Positions 26,393 to 36,602 are shown, counted from the first letter of the stretch. The stretch is DNA of 64,000 nucleotides from Claveliimonas monacensis (GCF_014982975.1 NZ_JADCKL010000004.1:1-64000); one strand, 5' to 3'. Made by a program: numbers and translations. The notes: generated from the letters alone by a model not told the origin.

Positions 26393-28137
26393 CCTTCTTC
26401 CTCCCTCACTATTATCTTTTTTATTTTATAGACTTTTCTGTCATATAATTCAAAAATAGCCCCCACTTTATCGTAAATCGATGACATTGCAAGAGCCTCT
26501 AAACAAGCTTCATCTTCTTCTGACTGAATAGCGATATTCAATGACAGAAGTGGAATCGACTCATTTTTTTCAGACATTGTAATACCATCAACAACCATGG
26601 TCAAACAGTTAATCCAGTTGTCCGTTTTCCCCTTTTTAAAGTACTTCATATTAGCTGATTGCAATAAAGCCGCCTGCCTTTTAAAAGACTGGTATATCAG
26701 ACCTACTTTCCATTTAAAATTAGTTATCTCCTTTATATTTATTGAATTGGGTCCATCAGCAACAAACGCCTCATGCTCTTTACTTCTTGTATTATATATG
26801 CGAATCAAAAATCTAACCTTACCATGAAAGAACAAAGAATTTAGATTTAGCAATATTTCATAGCAAAACTGTCCAAATTGTTCATAAGCAAAATCATGTT
26901 CGCATTCCTGTTTTGTTTTTTTAGTAAGCTTTGTAAGGTTTCTACTCTTTAACCAATCATTTTTATATTCTTTATATTCAGCATTGTATGCAGGGCTCCC
27001 TTTTGCGAAATCATTGTTTATTTTTTCAGACATCCTGCAATAAAACTTAAAAAGTAGTTCCTCTTTTGATAAAATTTTTTCTACATTTTCTTTCGTTAAA
27101 ACTGCGTACATTCTAGGATTTTTTTCCACACTAGTAAAGGGCATTAAACATTTAAATGAGTTCTCTAGAGGGACCGTAAAAAATCCATTTCTCACATTTG
27201 AATATAAAGTATTATCCTCAACGAATACCCCCTTTTCATTAGTGGATCGAATATAAATATTCATAGTTTTTGTGTCCTTATCAATCTGATAAATAGAGTA
27301 CCTCATTCCACTTTTATGTGAACCATTTTCTCCAGTTTTCTGATATGAAATTCCTGTGCAGAAACTATTAGTTGTCTTATCTACACCAGACATAGTTTTT
27401 ACTTCAGATGTGTGTATATGCCCATGTAAGAAGAAATCCACATTGCATTTTTCCATAAATTCTTCTAATTTCACACGTTCCTCATAGGTAAACCAATCGA
27501 GAGGGTGATGCATACACAAAATAGTGAAATCTGGTTTTTTTCCTTTACTTTTCGCAATTTCATTTTTAACATAGGTAAACTGATCATCTCCTACTACCAG
27601 TTCCCCATAGCTATTTTTTATCGTAGTAGTCCAGCTTGAATTAAGAATAATAAATCTTATTCTCATTATTGGTACATTATTAGCGCTCTTAAATGATATA
27701 TCAAATGCTCCCACCCCATTTTGAGTTACTTTATATTGTTGATCAAATTTATTATACTCTGGATATAATGCATCCATTCTACCTTTTATACTATTAATAA
27801 TCTCTGCATTGGTTTGATGATTCTTTTGTGCATTTTCAAGCAATGAAGTCAACCATGGATTTTGAAGGTTAGCATCATGATTTCCGATTGCTACAATAAC
27901 TTTTTTCTTCGATATCCCACAGTTCTTAATTATCTTGTTTACTTTTCGACCAAAATCATCAAATAGGGTTACCTTGCCTCGATCAATAGAATCTCCTGTT
28001 ATGAGCAGCAAATGATATTCATCCAAATCTGATTTCTGTTTGATTAAATCTTTTTCTAACTCTCTTAATATGTCTTCAGTTTTTTCAGATCCGTCATAGT
28101 GTATATCGGAAAGATGAATTATATTAATCTTTTTCAT
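26389..28137 (-). CDS. Calcineurin-like metallophosphoesterase with large unknown C-terminal region
   Basis: The 582-residue protein carries the complete N-terminal metallophosphoesterase signature: HLSDIHYDG (8-16), LLITGDSIDRG, VAIGNHDAN, CMHHPLDWF and LHGHIHTSEV (about 225-245). All metal ligands are present, so it should hydrolyse phosphodiesters or phosphomonoesters. The C-terminal 300 residues are not recognised. Similar long phosphoesterases occur in defence islands and near mobile elements, but its substrate is open. It is the rightmost gene of the island, about 200 bases from the comEC junction, and leads a three-gene operon with two small proteins. Confidence 0.82.
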   Translation of the reverse strand: MKKINIIHLSDIHYDGSEKTEDILRELEKDLIKQKSDLDEYHLLLITGDSIDRGKVTLFDDFGRKVNKIIKNCGISKKKVIVAIGNHDANLQNPWLTSLLENAQKNHQTNAEIINSIKGRMDALYPEYNKFDQQYKVTQNGVGAFDISFKSANNVPIMRIRFIILNSSWTTTIKNSYGELVVGDDQFTYVKNEIAKSKGKKPDFTILCMHHPLDWFTYEERVKLEEFMEKCNVDFFLHGHIHTSEVKTMSGVDKTTNSFCTGISYQKTGENGSHKSGMRYSIYQIDKDTKTMNIYIRSTNEKGVFVEDNTLYSNVRNGFFTVPLENSFKCLMPFTSVEKNPRMYAVLTKENVEKILSKEELLFKFYCRMSEKINNDFAKGSPAYNAEYKEYKNDWLKSRNLTKLTKKTKQECEHDFAYEQFGQFCYEILLNLNSLFFHGKVRFLIRIYNTRSKEHEAFVADGPNSINIKEITNFKWKVGLIYQSFKRQAALLQSANMKYFKKGKTDNWINCLTMVVDGITMSEKNESIPLLSLNIAIQSEEDEACLEALAMSSIYDKVGAIFELYDRKVYKIKKIIVREEEG

Positions 28138-28342
28138 TTGTACTCCTCCTCATACCATTCCTATATTGCATTCTATCATACAAATTCTCTAAAATCAACG
28201 CAAGCAAACCGCTTTCAAAGAAAGCTTTTAGTAATTATACACAAAACACATTATTATCCGTATTTGTAAACTATGTTGATTTTTCCCAAAGAATTGATAC
28301 ATTGTCAACACAAAGCACATGGTATTATCTTGGTACTATTTA
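28138..28342. mobile_element. Right end of the AT-rich island next to comEC
   Basis: Comparison with the intact comEC reading frame places the junction at about 28,342. Right of it the codons for the HILSI motif are intact; left of it the sequence is AT-rich and non-homologous and gives a short nonsense tail. A small GCTTTC-AAA-GAAAGC hairpin lies at about 28211-28225. No integrase gene is at this end, and the left end is outside the window. Confidence 0.6.
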
Positions 28343-28955
28343 TGGAGAGAATATGGGCAATGCCATTCACCTGGTAGAGCTCTTTCGTCTCCGGGTCCAT
28401 GTCCTGTCGCTCCCCCAGGATCATGGCCGCCAGAATGCCGCCGTCTTTCTCCCCCGACGCCTCAAGGAGCGCACTCTTCCAAGCTCCGCGGAACCTCTCA
28501 AGGCCGTCACGCAGCCTCCAGAAAGAGTCATCCTGTACTGCCACACGCTCTGCCCACATACCCACATGGATATTCTGTTTCTGATAATAGAATTTTTGAT
28601 CAAAATTTCCGGGATTTCGCGCCTCATCAAAAAAGAAAATCTGTCCTATGGCGCTCAGGATATTTCCTGTACGAAGATCCGTTTTTTCAGGATCGTATAA
28701 GATCACGCCGGCCTCCTGCACCGTGCGGCCGGACTTTGTAATAGAAGTATCTCTCAGATAAAAAATATGATATTCTGCTCTTTTTTCTTTTTTCCACACC
28801 TGCCCTTCTATGCAGACTGTGTCATCCTCCTCGCAGATGCTCCGGGCAGGGGGATCCTGGAGTTCTTCCAGAAAGTATGCCCCGCCCAAGTGGACTGCCA
28901 GAAAGGCAGCGATCAAAAAGAACAGGCAGAAAATAAACAATCGCCTTTCTTTCAA
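28305..28955 (-). pseudogene. comEC: comEC/rec2 N-terminal fragment, interrupted by the island
   Basis: About 205 genuine residues remain of the DNA-uptake channel protein ComEC, which is normally 700-800. They comprise an N-terminal membrane helix (6-26), a DUF4131/OB-like region with EGQVWKKEKRAEYHIFYLRD, and the lead-in to the competence domain, AAMILGERQDMDPETKELYQ-VNGIAHILSI. Normally SGLHIS follows; here the frame runs into about eleven unrelated codons (NSTKIIPCALC is the tail) and stops. The gene starts two bases after the GerMN gene in the same operon. Natural uptake through ComEC is expected to be abolished while the island is present. Confidence 0.85.
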
Positions 28956-28957
28956 TA

Positions 28958-29908
28958 TTATTTTGTTTCCTCCATCAAATCCGGATTTCTCTCAAAAGGA
29001 TGGCTCAGATCCACTGTATTCTGAAAAGTGATATCCGTCTCCCCATTTACAGAGATCTGGACTGCACGGACTTCTCCGCCCCCGTTTTCCACAAGGGAAT
29101 TCACAATGGAGAAGACCACAAGCTCCGGAGACACCTGGTACTCCTGAGAGAGAAATCCCTCGTCAAAATTTACATAGCAGATCCCATCTTTTACAGAAAC
29201 TCCGAGCAGGATCGTGTCTGCCGGCAGTGTCGCCTGACACGCCTGGCTCTTAGGCCCCTTCAAAAGCTGCTCCAGGATCAGTTTCTGCAGAGAGGTATTG
29301 CTGTTGTACCGCACATTGACCGTCTCTTCCTGCAGCCCGCTCCCGTCCGACGAGGCAAAACACAGTGTCAGCTCTGTCTTCTGGTAGGAGTTAAGAGCCG
29401 AGCCGATATTCTGCACAAAATCATCTGCCCCCATGTAGCCTGTCTCTGTCCCATCTGCTTCCTTTAGAGGCTCATCCCCTATGAAAAAGCGCACTCTGCT
29501 GATCCCCTCGATCTGGGTCAGGGACTGGACTACAGCGGCCCTCAGCAGAACCTCCCTTCTTTTTGGGAGACTGCGATAGGCATCGCTGAATGTCAGGTCC
29601 AGCTTGCCGCCCTGCAGCCCTTTTATCTCCACGGACACCTCCTCTGGAATAGCACTGGCATATCCGTCCGGATCCGAGGGATCTTTCATCTCCTCAAGAG
29701 CCTCCTCCGCCATATCCTGGGACTCTCCCCCGGAAGGCTCCCACGCCACGGGAAGGAGGGACATGCCTCCCTGCTCCACATACAAAAGATATCCCTTCCC
29801 CTGCTCCACGGCGCTTTTTTCTCTCCCACAGCCGGAGACAAGAGCCAGGGCCAGCAGGGCTGCCGTCAAAAGAAGCACTGCCCGCAATGATCTGTACTGT
29901 TTTTTCAT
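28958..29908 (-). CDS. GerMN-domain lipoprotein
   Basis: The protein has 316 residues from ATG 29908, which follows GGGAGG; the longer frame to 29950 lacks an RBS. A signal peptide ends in the lipobox LVSGC (Cys27). Two GerMN domains follow. The first is around residues 75-160 and the second around 185-300, with NTSLQKLILEQLLKGPKSQ and GVSVKDGICYVNFDEGFLSQ. GerM-type lipoproteins support sporulation and germination at the cell surface; in many Firmicutes they sit beside a two-component system as here. It lies between the sensor kinase and comEC. Confidence 0.9.
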   Translation of the reverse strand: MKKQYRSLRAVLLLTAALLALALVSGCGREKSAVEQGKGYLLYVEQGGMSLLPVAWEPSGGESQDMAEEALEEMKDPSDPDGYASAIPEEVSVEIKGLQGGKLDLTFSDAYRSLPKRREVLLRAAVVQSLTQIEGISRVRFFIGDEPLKEADGTETGYMGADDFVQNIGSALNSYQKTELTLCFASSDGSGLQEETVNVRYNSNTSLQKLILEQLLKGPKSQACQATLPADTILLGVSVKDGICYVNFDEGFLSQEYQVSPELVVFSIVNSLVENGGGEVRAVQISVNGETDITFQNTVDLSHPFERNPDLMEETK

Positions 29909-29939
29909 GTTCAGAAACCTCCCATCCTGCTTTCCCGGA

Positions 29940-31385
29940 TCAGACAACATAGCTCAGAGGGATCCGCACAGTGAAAGTGGTCCCCTCCCCCACCTGGCTG
30001 TACACCTTGACAGCGCCTCTGTGAAGGACCACCGCGTTTCTGGCGATGGCAAGTCCCAGCCCTGTGCCCCCGATCTCCCGGGAGTGGGATTTATCCACAC
30101 GATAGAATCTCTCAAAAATGTGTTCCTGGGCTTCCTGGGGAATGCCGATCCCCGAGTCCGCCACCTCAATATAGAAATACTTGTGGTCTGCGTTCAGAGC
30201 CACATGGACCCACCCGCCATCCACATTGTACTTCACTGCGTTTTCCACAAGATTTGTAATAGCAAGAGAAATCTTTACTTCGTCAACTTCTGCGTTTACA
30301 GGTCGAAAACTTTCAAAGACTACCTCGACATTTGCCGCTGCGGCGATGGGCTGCAGTCTCTTCAATATCTTCTCCACCAGATCATTAATATTTGTCTGCT
30401 TCACATCCAGCGTAGAGGCTGTCTTATCCATCTTTACCAGGGATAAAAGATCATTGATGATCTTGTCCTCCCTCTCGATCTCCTCCGACAGGTCTGCCAT
30501 GAATTCCCTGTACAACTCCACAGGCGCATCCTCCTGCACCAGCAGGGAATCCGCCAGGACCTTCATGGATGTGATGGGCGTCTTCAGTTCATGGGATACA
30601 TTGGCCACAAACTCCTGCCTGGAGTCGTCAAGTGTCTTCAGGCGTCCCAGCATCTTGTTGAACGCCTCAGACAAAAGACTGGTCTCCGTGTACGCATTTT
30701 CGTGGAGATAGTTGGTATCATAGCCCTCGCTGACCGCCTCGATGGAGGAAGTGATCCTGGCAAAGGGCCGTACTACGACCGTCCCGAGGATCACGGCCAG
30801 AGCCGCCACCAGCAGCGCGGTCACTCCCACTGCCACCCAGGCAGTGCTGTTCAGCACATCCAGACTGTCTATGACTGCATCGGCAGAGACGCTGGCCAGC
30901 AGGACACCGGCCACCTGCTCACTTCCCGGCACGAACACAGGAGAAGTCACTTCGATATATCGGTTGTCCGGATCGTAGATCTTCGTCCCCTCTCCCTCAA
31001 AACACTGGATCACATCTTCAGACACGATCATCTTTCCTGTATCCAGATCATATGTATCTTCCGTGATCTGGTACTGACTGTTGATCAGCATAATACGGCC
31101 ATTATAAATGCTGGACAGCTGCTCCAGCTCGCCCTCCAGGGCTTCTGTGAGACCTGTGTCCAGATGTCCTCCGGCGCCGATCTGATCGCCAAGGATCGTG
31201 CACTGGTTCTGCAGCTGGGCGGTCAGTACATCCACCGCCCTGCTCTCATAACTTTCCAGGATAACAGCTTTCAAGACAATGCAGGGAATGATCCCCACAG
31301 CCACAAAAAGAAATATAATGCGAAACTTCAGACTTTTTAAAAAATGATTTCTGAAATATAACCTAACCCCTGAAATAGTAACCAA
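29940..31385 (-). CDS. Membrane sensor histidine kinase
   Basis: The protein has about 481 residues. The start is uncertain: TTG 31385 overlaps the end of the regulator gene and gives the first helix a normal position, while the longer ORF to 31505 would lie deep in the regulator. Features are TM1 (about 21-43), an extracellular dCache-like sensor region (45-180), TM2 (183-205), HAMP, HisKA with FVANVSHELKTP (His265), and HATPase_c with NLVENAVKYN, DSGIGIP and GGTGLGLAI. It phosphorylates the response regulator encoded immediately upstream. The arrangement resembles cell-envelope stress kinases; the signal is unknown. Confidence 0.9.
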   Translation of the reverse strand: MVTISGVRLYFRNHFLKSLKFRIIFLFVAVGIIPCIVLKAVILESYESRAVDVLTAQLQNQCTILGDQIGAGGHLDTGLTEALEGELEQLSSIYNGRIMLINSQYQITEDTYDLDTGKMIVSEDVIQCFEGEGTKIYDPDNRYIEVTSPVFVPGSEQVAGVLLASVSADAVIDSLDVLNSTAWVAVGVTALLVAALAVILGTVVVRPFARITSSIEAVSEGYDTNYLHENAYTETSLLSEAFNKMLGRLKTLDDSRQEFVANVSHELKTPITSMKVLADSLLVQEDAPVELYREFMADLSEEIEREDKIINDLLSLVKMDKTASTLDVKQTNINDLVEKILKRLQPIAAAANVEVVFESFRPVNAEVDEVKISLAITNLVENAVKYNVDGGWVHVALNADHKYFYIEVADSGIGIPQEAQEHIFERFYRVDKSHSREIGGTGLGLAIARNAVVLHRGAVKVYSQVGEGTTFTVRIPLSYVV

Positions 31386-32052
31386 CTCCCCACTTCGTGT
31401 ACACGTATTTCGGATCACTTGGATGCGTCTCGATCTTCTCCCTGAGCCTCCGGATATGTACATCCACTGTGCGCACATCGCCGGGATACTCATAGCCCCA
31501 CACAAGGTTCAGGAGATTTTCCCTGCTGTACACTTTATTCGGATGGGTAGCCAAAAGCTCCAGCAGGTCAAACTCTTTGGCAGTCAGATTGATCTCCTTC
31601 TCCCCGATCACAACCCGGCGGCTCTCGCAGTCGATCCGCATCTCTCCCTTTACGACAACATTCCTGTCTTCCTTCTGCTCTCTCTTCTTTCCTGTGCGCC
31701 GAATAATGGCCTTGATCCTTGCCTTAACTTCCAGGATATTAAATGGCTTGGTGATATAGTCGTCTGCCCCGTACTCAAGTCCCAGGATCTTGTCCATGTC
31801 CTCTCCCTTGGCGGTCAGCATGATGATAGGGACATCCGAATACTCGCGGATCTGTCTGCACACTTCAAACCCGTCATGCTTGGGCAGCATGACATCCAGA
31901 AGGATGATATCGTATGTATTCTCAGCGGCCAGCTTCAGAGCCTCCTCGCCATCGTAGGCACAGTCCACTTCCATGTCGTCCTGCTCCAGACTGAACCGTA
32001 TCCCCTTTACGATCAGTTTTTCATCATCTACAACCAATACTTTCCAACCCAT
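31363..32052 (-). CDS. OmpR/PhoB-family response regulator
   Basis: The 229-residue protein has a receiver domain (1-120) with acidic pocket VVDDEK, phosphoacceptor Asp53 in LLDVMLP and the ITKPF lysine. A C-terminal winged helix (130-229) includes LTAKEFDLLELLATHPNKVY and RTVDVHIRRLREKI. It is the partner of the overlapping downstream kinase. It sits between a comEA-like gene and the kinase on the same strand; targets are not visible. Confidence 0.95.
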   Translation of the reverse strand: MGWKVLVVDDEKLIVKGIRFSLEQDDMEVDCAYDGEEALKLAAENTYDIILLDVMLPKHDGFEVCRQIREYSDVPIIMLTAKGEDMDKILGLEYGADDYITKPFNILEVKARIKAIIRRTGKKREQKEDRNVVVKGEMRIDCESRRVVIGEKEINLTAKEFDLLELLATHPNKVYSRENLLNLVWGYEYPGDVRTVDVHIRRLREKIETHPSDPKYVYTKWGVGYYFRG

Positions 32053-32085
32053 AATGTCTCCCTCAACTTTTCTAGTCTTCTGTCA

Positions 32086-32733
32086 TCAAACGGTGATCTC
32101 ATCTTTCAATTTCTCATAGATGCCTTCCTTGATGCCTTCCACATTCATAATGTCCTCCGGCGAGCGAAAGGCCCCCTCTTCCTCCCGGTAGGCAAGAATG
32201 GCCTCCGCCCGGGTCTGCCCGATCCCGGTGAGTGTCATCAGCTCTTCCAGGCCAGCCGTGTTCAGGTTCACCTTACCTGCCTCCTGGTCCGAAGCCGTAT
32301 CCTGCGCCCCTCCCATCGTATCCTGAAGAGCCGCGCCGGTCTGTGCCTCCTCCTCTGTGGGGACATAGATCTTCTGTCCATCCTCCGCCTGCTGCGCCAG
32401 ATTCAGACTCTCCGGGCTGGCCCCCTCAAGAGTGCCGCCGGCCATCTCGATGGCCTGGTACACCCGGGCGTCTCCGGGCAGTTCGTAGACACCCGGAGCT
32501 GCCACCTGGCCGCACACATAGACGAATATAGAGCCGGGCTCCTCCCCGCTCTCCTCCGTATCTTCTTCCTGCGTCTCCCCGGAAAGGTCCTCCTCTTCTG
32601 TCTCCCCGGACTCTGCTGTCTCTTCCAAAGAGATCTCCTCTATTCCTGAGGCTTCTTTCTCTTTTTCACATCCACTCAAAAACAATGTCAAAGTTACAAT
32701 GATCACAACGACCATAACTGGTCTTCTACGCAT
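32086..32733 (-). CDS. comEA: ComEA-like DNA-binding lipoprotein
   Basis: The protein has 216 residues from ATG 32733 (AAGGAG eight bases upstream); the ORF extends further without an RBS. A signal peptide ends at LFLSGC (Cys22), so the protein is lipid-anchored and not membrane-spanning as in Bacillus ComEA. A Glu-rich linker (25-70) leads to an SLBB domain (SIFVYVCGQVAAPGVYELPG), a second linker, and the helix-hairpin-helix pair VNLNTAGLEELMTLTGIGQT-RAEAILAYREE. It binds incoming DNA for ComEC, whose gene is broken nearby, so the pathway is probably non-functional at present. Confidence 0.88.
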   Translation of the reverse strand: MRRRPVMVVVIIVTLTLFLSGCEKEKEASGIEEISLEETAESGETEEEDLSGETQEEDTEESGEEPGSIFVYVCGQVAAPGVYELPGDARVYQAIEMAGGTLEGASPESLNLAQQAEDGQKIYVPTEEEAQTGAALQDTMGGAQDTASDQEAGKVNLNTAGLEELMTLTGIGQTRAEAILAYREEEGAFRSPEDIMNVEGIKEGIYEKLKDEITV

Positions 32734-32800
32734 AATTTTCTCCTTTACAGCCGTGTTCCAGCTGCGGACACCCCTCTTATGCCTAGATAAAGTCATTGTA

Positions 32801-33232
32801 CTATTTCCACTGAAAAATTGCAACTCCAATCAGGGCCAGCGCCATGCCTCCCACCTTCCGCCACTCCAGGGGTTCCTTCTCCACGCCGAAAAGCCCTGCC
32901 AGCTCAATGAGATAAGCCACAATAAGCTGTGCCATGACAATAAGGAGCGCCGCCTTGGCAGGACCCAGCTGCTCCATGCTGCGGATCACCGTCCAGGTGA
33001 TCCCCGCTCCGATGACGCCGCCAAGAAGCATATACTTAGGCTCCACCCGGGCAATGGCGCCAAAGCTGTCTCTGCCCGCAAAAAACCAGACTCCCAGGCA
33101 GACAGCGAGGGCCGAGAACTGCACCCAGGCATTGCTCACATACTCTCCTGTTGTCTTGGTCACCTGGGTGTTGAATACACCCTGCACGCTCATAAGGGCG
33201 CCTGATAATAGCGCGATAAAAAAACCAGCCAT
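32801..33232 (-). CDS. DMT-superfamily membrane protein (YdcZ/DUF606 type)
   Basis: The 143-residue protein has about five hydrophobic helices. The start FFIALLSGALMSVQGVFNTQV and the middle GGVIGAGITWTVIRSMEQLG match the short YdcZ family, half-size relatives of drug/metabolite transporters that probably dimerise. The start at 33232 has a GGAAGGAAG RBS. It lies 73 bases after argD on the same strand, so it may ride on the arg transcript; substrate is unknown. Confidence 0.85.
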   Translation of the reverse strand: MAGFFIALLSGALMSVQGVFNTQVTKTTGEYVSNAWVQFSALAVCLGVWFFAGRDSFGAIARVEPKYMLLGGVIGAGITWTVIRSMEQLGPAKAALLIVMAQLIVAYLIELAGLFGVEKEPLEWRKVGGMALALIGVAIFQWK

Positions 33233-33305
33233 AGAAAATCACTTCCTTCCTTTTGATCAGAAGTTAGTATTTCCCACAGCCGGCCCTTATATTCCGCCAG
33301 ACTTT

Positions 33306-34484
33306 TTAAAGTACTTTTTCCAGCTTTTCGATCATCTCATCCACATGCTCTTCTGTGATGATAAGAGGCGGCACCATGCGGAGTACATTTCCACCCGCCG
33401 TGATGACTAAAAGTCCCTCTTTCTGGGCCTTCACAACGACCTCTCCCACCGGCACGTTCAGCACCAGGCCCTGCATCAGGCCTTTTCCTCTACGCATCTC
33501 CACAGACTCTTTGCGCTCTGCCAGGGCATCCAGCTGTGCCTCCAGGTAGGCGCCCACCTTCTTCACGTGGTCGCAGATCTTTTCCTTCTCGAAAATGTCC
33601 AGCACCGCGCTGACCGCCGCGCACACGAAGGGATTCCCTCCGTAGGTGGTGCCGTGGTCTCCCGGAGCCAGGGATTTTTCAGCCACTTTCTCAGTCATGG
33701 CAAAAGCCCCTACCGGGACACCGCCGCCGATGGCTTTGGCCATGGCCATGATGTCCGGCTTTACGCCGTAATCCTGCCAGGCAAACATGGTGCCGGTGCG
33801 CCCCATACCGCACTGGATCTCGTCCAGGATGAGGAGCACGTGATTCTCATCACAGAGCTTTCTCACCCCCTGCAGGAATGCCGGGTCAATAGGATAGATG
33901 CCTCCCTCTCCCTGGAGAGTCTCCATGATCACCGCGCAGGTATGCTCGTTCATCTGCTCCTTCACGCTGTCCAGATCATTGTAACGGGCAAATTTCACGC
34001 CCCCTATCAACGGTTCAAAAGGCGTCCGGTAGGCCTCGTTTCCTGTCACAGCCACTGCGCCCATCGTGCGCCCGTGGAAGGAGTGTTCCATGGCGATAAA
34101 CTCATAGCGGCCAAAGCCCTCTGTGAAGGCGTACTTTCTGGCCGCCTTCAGGGCACCCTCAATGGCCTCTGTTCCACTGTTTGTAAAGAAGACACGGTCC
34201 ATCTGAGCCGCCCTGGTCAGCTTCTCGGCTGCCTCCGCCGCCGGCTTGCTGTAGTACAGGTTGGAGGTGTGGAGCAGGGTGTCCACCTGGTTTTTCAGCG
34301 CCTCCGTGTACTCTTTATGTCCGTATCCAAGGCCGCACACAGCTATGCCTGCGGCAAAATCCAGGTATTTTTTCCCTTCTGTGTCATACAGGTACACGCC
34401 CTCGCCTCTCTCCAGAACGATGGGATATCTGTTGTAGGTGTGCAGAAGCGACTGTTCCGCCTCGTCGATCCATTTATTTGTCAT
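33306..34484 (-). CDS. argD: Acetylornithine aminotransferase
   Basis: The protein has 392 residues from ATG 34484, eleven bases inside the end of argB; in-frame ATGs at 34505 and 34508 lie inside argB. It is a class III PLP aminotransferase with [38 protein letters not shown] and the PLP-lysine region [16 protein letters not shown], plus [10 protein letters not shown]. It converts N-acetylglutamate semialdehyde to N-acetylornithine with glutamate as donor. It is the last clear arginine gene in the minus-strand cluster. Confidence 0.93.
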   Translation of the reverse strand: MTNKWIDEAEQSLLHTYNRYPIVLERGEGVYLYDTEGKKYLDFAAGIAVCGLGYGHKEYTEALKNQVDTLLHTSNLYYSKPAAEAAEKLTRAAQMDRVFFTNSGTEAIEGALKAARKYAFTEGFGRYEFIAMEHSFHGRTMGAVAVTGNEAYRTPFEPLIGGVKFARYNDLDSVKEQMNEHTCAVIMETLQGEGGIYPIDPAFLQGVRKLCDENHVLLILDEIQCGMGRTGTMFAWQDYGVKPDIMAMAKAIGGGVPVGAFAMTEKVAEKSLAPGDHGTTYGGNPFVCAAVSAVLDIFEKEKICDHVKKVGAYLEAQLDALAERKESVEMRRGKGLMQGLVLNVPVGEVVVKAQKEGLLVITAGGNVLRMVPPLIITEEHVDEMIEKLEKVL

Positions 34485-35373
34485 CGTAAAATCTGCTCCC
34501 TTCATCATCTAAGATGGCGGTTCCGATACCTCTGTTCGTAAAGATCTCCAACAGAAGACAGTGGGGGATCCTTCCGTCCAGGATATGCACTCTGGAAACG
34601 CCGTTTTCAATTGCATCGATACAGTTGTTCAGCTTCGGAAGCATACCGCCTCCGATATAGCCCTCCTCCATCAGCTGTCTGGCCTCGGACACTTTCAGCT
34701 CTGAGATCAGCGTCTCCGGATCCCTGGGGTCCTTGTACACGCCCTCTATATCTGTCAAAAATGCCAGCTTCTCCGCGTGCATGGCCCTGGCGATGGCGCA
34801 GGCCGCGTCGTCCGCGTTGATGTTGTAGGTGTTGTTCTTGTCGTCCAGCCCTACGGGACACACAATGGGAAGGAAATCCTTCTCCAGCAGGTCCCAGAGG
34901 ATATCCGCGTTCACTTCCTTCACATCTCCCACAAAGCCGATATCCTGCCCGTCAGAGAGCTTCTTTGTCACCCGCAGGAGGCCTCCGTCCTTGCCGCTGA
35001 TGCCGATGGCTCGGACACCCAGTCCCTCCACGAACTGGACCAGCTCCTTATTAACCTTTCCAAGGACCATCTCCGCCAGCTCCATGGTGGCCTCGTCGGT
35101 CACCCGCAGACCGTTCACAAAGCGGGGCTCCATGCCCACCTTGCCCACCCAGCGGCTGATCTCCTTTCCGCCGCCGTGGACGATGATGGGCTTAAATCCC
35201 ACCAGCTTCAGCAGGGTCACATCCTGGATCACTCTCTCTTTGAGGGTCTCGTCCACCATGGCGCTGCCACCGTACTTCACAACAATAACTTTACGGTTAA
35301 ACCGCTGGATATAGGGGAGGGCCTCGATGAGCACCTCTGCCTTATCCAGATATTTCTGCATATTGTTATCCAT
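34474..35373 (-). CDS. argB: Acetylglutamate kinase
   Basis: The 299-residue amino-acid kinase fold protein has [11 protein letters not shown] (24-34), [15 protein letters not shown] (phosphate and acetylglutamate binding), [15 protein letters not shown] and a C-terminal [15 protein letters not shown]. It phosphorylates N-acetylglutamate. The N-terminal helix ([19 protein letters not shown]) is the extension seen in arginine-sensitive hexameric enzymes, so feedback inhibition is likely. AGGAG lies upstream of ATG 35373; argJ ends five bases before it. Confidence 0.95.
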   Translation of the reverse strand: MDNNMQKYLDKAEVLIEALPYIQRFNRKVIVVKYGGSAMVDETLKERVIQDVTLLKLVGFKPIIVHGGGKEISRWVGKVGMEPRFVNGLRVTDEATMELAEMVLGKVNKELVQFVEGLGVRAIGISGKDGGLLRVTKKLSDGQDIGFVGDVKEVNADILWDLLEKDFLPIVCPVGLDDKNNTYNINADDAACAIARAMHAEKLAFLTDIEGVYKDPRDPETLISELKVSEARQLMEEGYIGGGMLPKLNNCIDAIENGVSRVHILDGRIPHCLLLEIFTNRGIGTAILDDEGSRFYDDK

Positions 35374-35378
35374 TTTTC

Positions 35379-36602
35379 TTAACTCCTGTAATCTGCATTG
35401 ATCTCAATGTACCCGTGAGTCAGGTCACAGCCCCAGGCAGAGGCGCTCTCCTGTCCCATCTTCACGTCCGCGATGGCAGTCACTTCCGGCTCGGAGAGGA
35501 TTTTTGTGGCCTCCTCCTCGCTGTAGTCCACGGCAGTGCCGTTCTCTATGATCTGGATCTTTCCTGCCTGGCTCTCAAAGAACAGATCCACCTTCTCCGG
35601 ATCAAACTGGGCGCCGGAGTATCCCATAGCGCAGAGGATCCTTCCCCAGTTTGCATCATGGCCCGCGATGGCTGTCTTGGTCAGGTTGGAGCAGACGATA
35701 GCCTTTGCCAGCACCTTGGCCTGCTCTTTGCTCTCGGCTCCGATGACCTTGGCCTCAAAGAGAGCGGTGGCTCCCTCCCCGTCCCCGGCGATCTTCTTTG
35801 CCAGGTACTCGTTGATCACGTGGAGAGCTGCCTTAAACTCCTCATATTCCGGCGTGCCGCAGGTGATCTCCTCGTTTTCTGCCATTCCGTTGGCCAAAAG
35901 AAGGACCGTGTCATTGGTGGAAGTGTCCCCGTCCACGGAGATCATATTGTATGTATCCGGCACATCCTCGCTCAGGGCGCTCTGGAGCGCTTCCTTTGTG
36001 ATGACAGCGTCTGTGGTGATGAAAGAGAGCATGGTGCACATGTTGGGGTGGATCATGCCGGAGCCCTTTGCCATGCCGCCGATGGTGACGGTCGTGTCTT
36101 TTACCTGGATGGTGACGGCGATCTCCTTCTCCTTTGTATCTGTAGTCATAATGGCCTTTGCCGCCTCTGTCCCTGCTTCAAGGGTGGAAGCTTTCTTCGG
36201 GGCCAGGGCCTCGATGCCGGCTTTCAGCTTCTCGATGGGCATCTGTTTTCCAATGACGCCCGTAGAGCCGATGAGCACGCCTTCCGGGTCAATGCCAAGG
36301 ACCTCCCCGGCCTTGTCCGCTGTGTCTTTGCAGTATCCAAAGCCTTCTGCGCCTGTGCAGGCGTTGGCAATTCCTGAGTTTACAATGACAGCCTGTGATT
36401 TCTTTCCACTCTTTACCACCTGCTGGTCCCACTTTACGGGAGCTGCCTTTACTACATTTGTGGTAAAGGTTCCTGCTGTCACGCAGGGCACCTGGCTGTA
36501 GATCAGGGCCATATCTGTGCGGTCCTTGTACTTCAGTCCGGCCGCCGCATGGGCTGCCTCAAATCCTTTTGCCGCGGTCACGCCGCCTTCTATTCTCTCC
36601 AT
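35379..36602 (-). CDS. argJ: Bifunctional glutamate N-acetyltransferase / amino-acid acetyltransferase
   Basis: The protein has about 407 residues from ATG 36602, eight bases after GGGGAAGG; GTG 36611 is too close to that RBS. ArgJ cuts itself before a threonine in the conserved block [20 protein letters not shown]. Thr190 would become the N-terminal nucleophile of the beta chain; the preceding residue is Cys instead of the commoner Ala. It moves the acetyl group from acetylornithine to glutamate and can also make acetylglutamate from acetyl-CoA. It is part of the argC-GNAT-argJ-argB-argD run. Confidence 0.94.
   Translation of the reverse strand: MERIEGGVTAAKGFEAAHAAAGLKYKDRTDMALIYSQVPCVTAGTFTTNVVKAAPVKWDQQVVKSGKKSQAVIVNSGIANACTGAEGFGYCKDTADKAGEVLGIDPEGVLIGSTGVIGKQMPIEKLKAGIEALAPKKASTLEAGTEAAKAIMTTDTKEKEIAVTIQVKDTTVTIGGMAKGSGMIHPNMCTMLSFITTDAVITKEALQSALSEDVPDTYNMISVDGDTSTNDTVLLLANGMAENEEITCGTPEYEEFKAALHVINEYLAKKIAGDGEGATALFEAKVIGAESKEQAKVLAKAIVCSNLTKTAIAGHDANWGRILCAMGYSGAQFDPEKVDLFFESQAGKIQIIENGTAVDYSEEEATKILSEPEVTAIADVKMGQESASAWGCDLTHGYIEINADYRS

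Noticed and set aside
28302-28740. Plus-strand frames across the comEC fragment
   Set aside because: They are antisense shadows of comEC with no RBS and no recognisable domain.
31386-31505. Long N-terminal extension of the sensor kinase
   Set aside because: It lies entirely within the response regulator gene and has no homology-like features or RBS.
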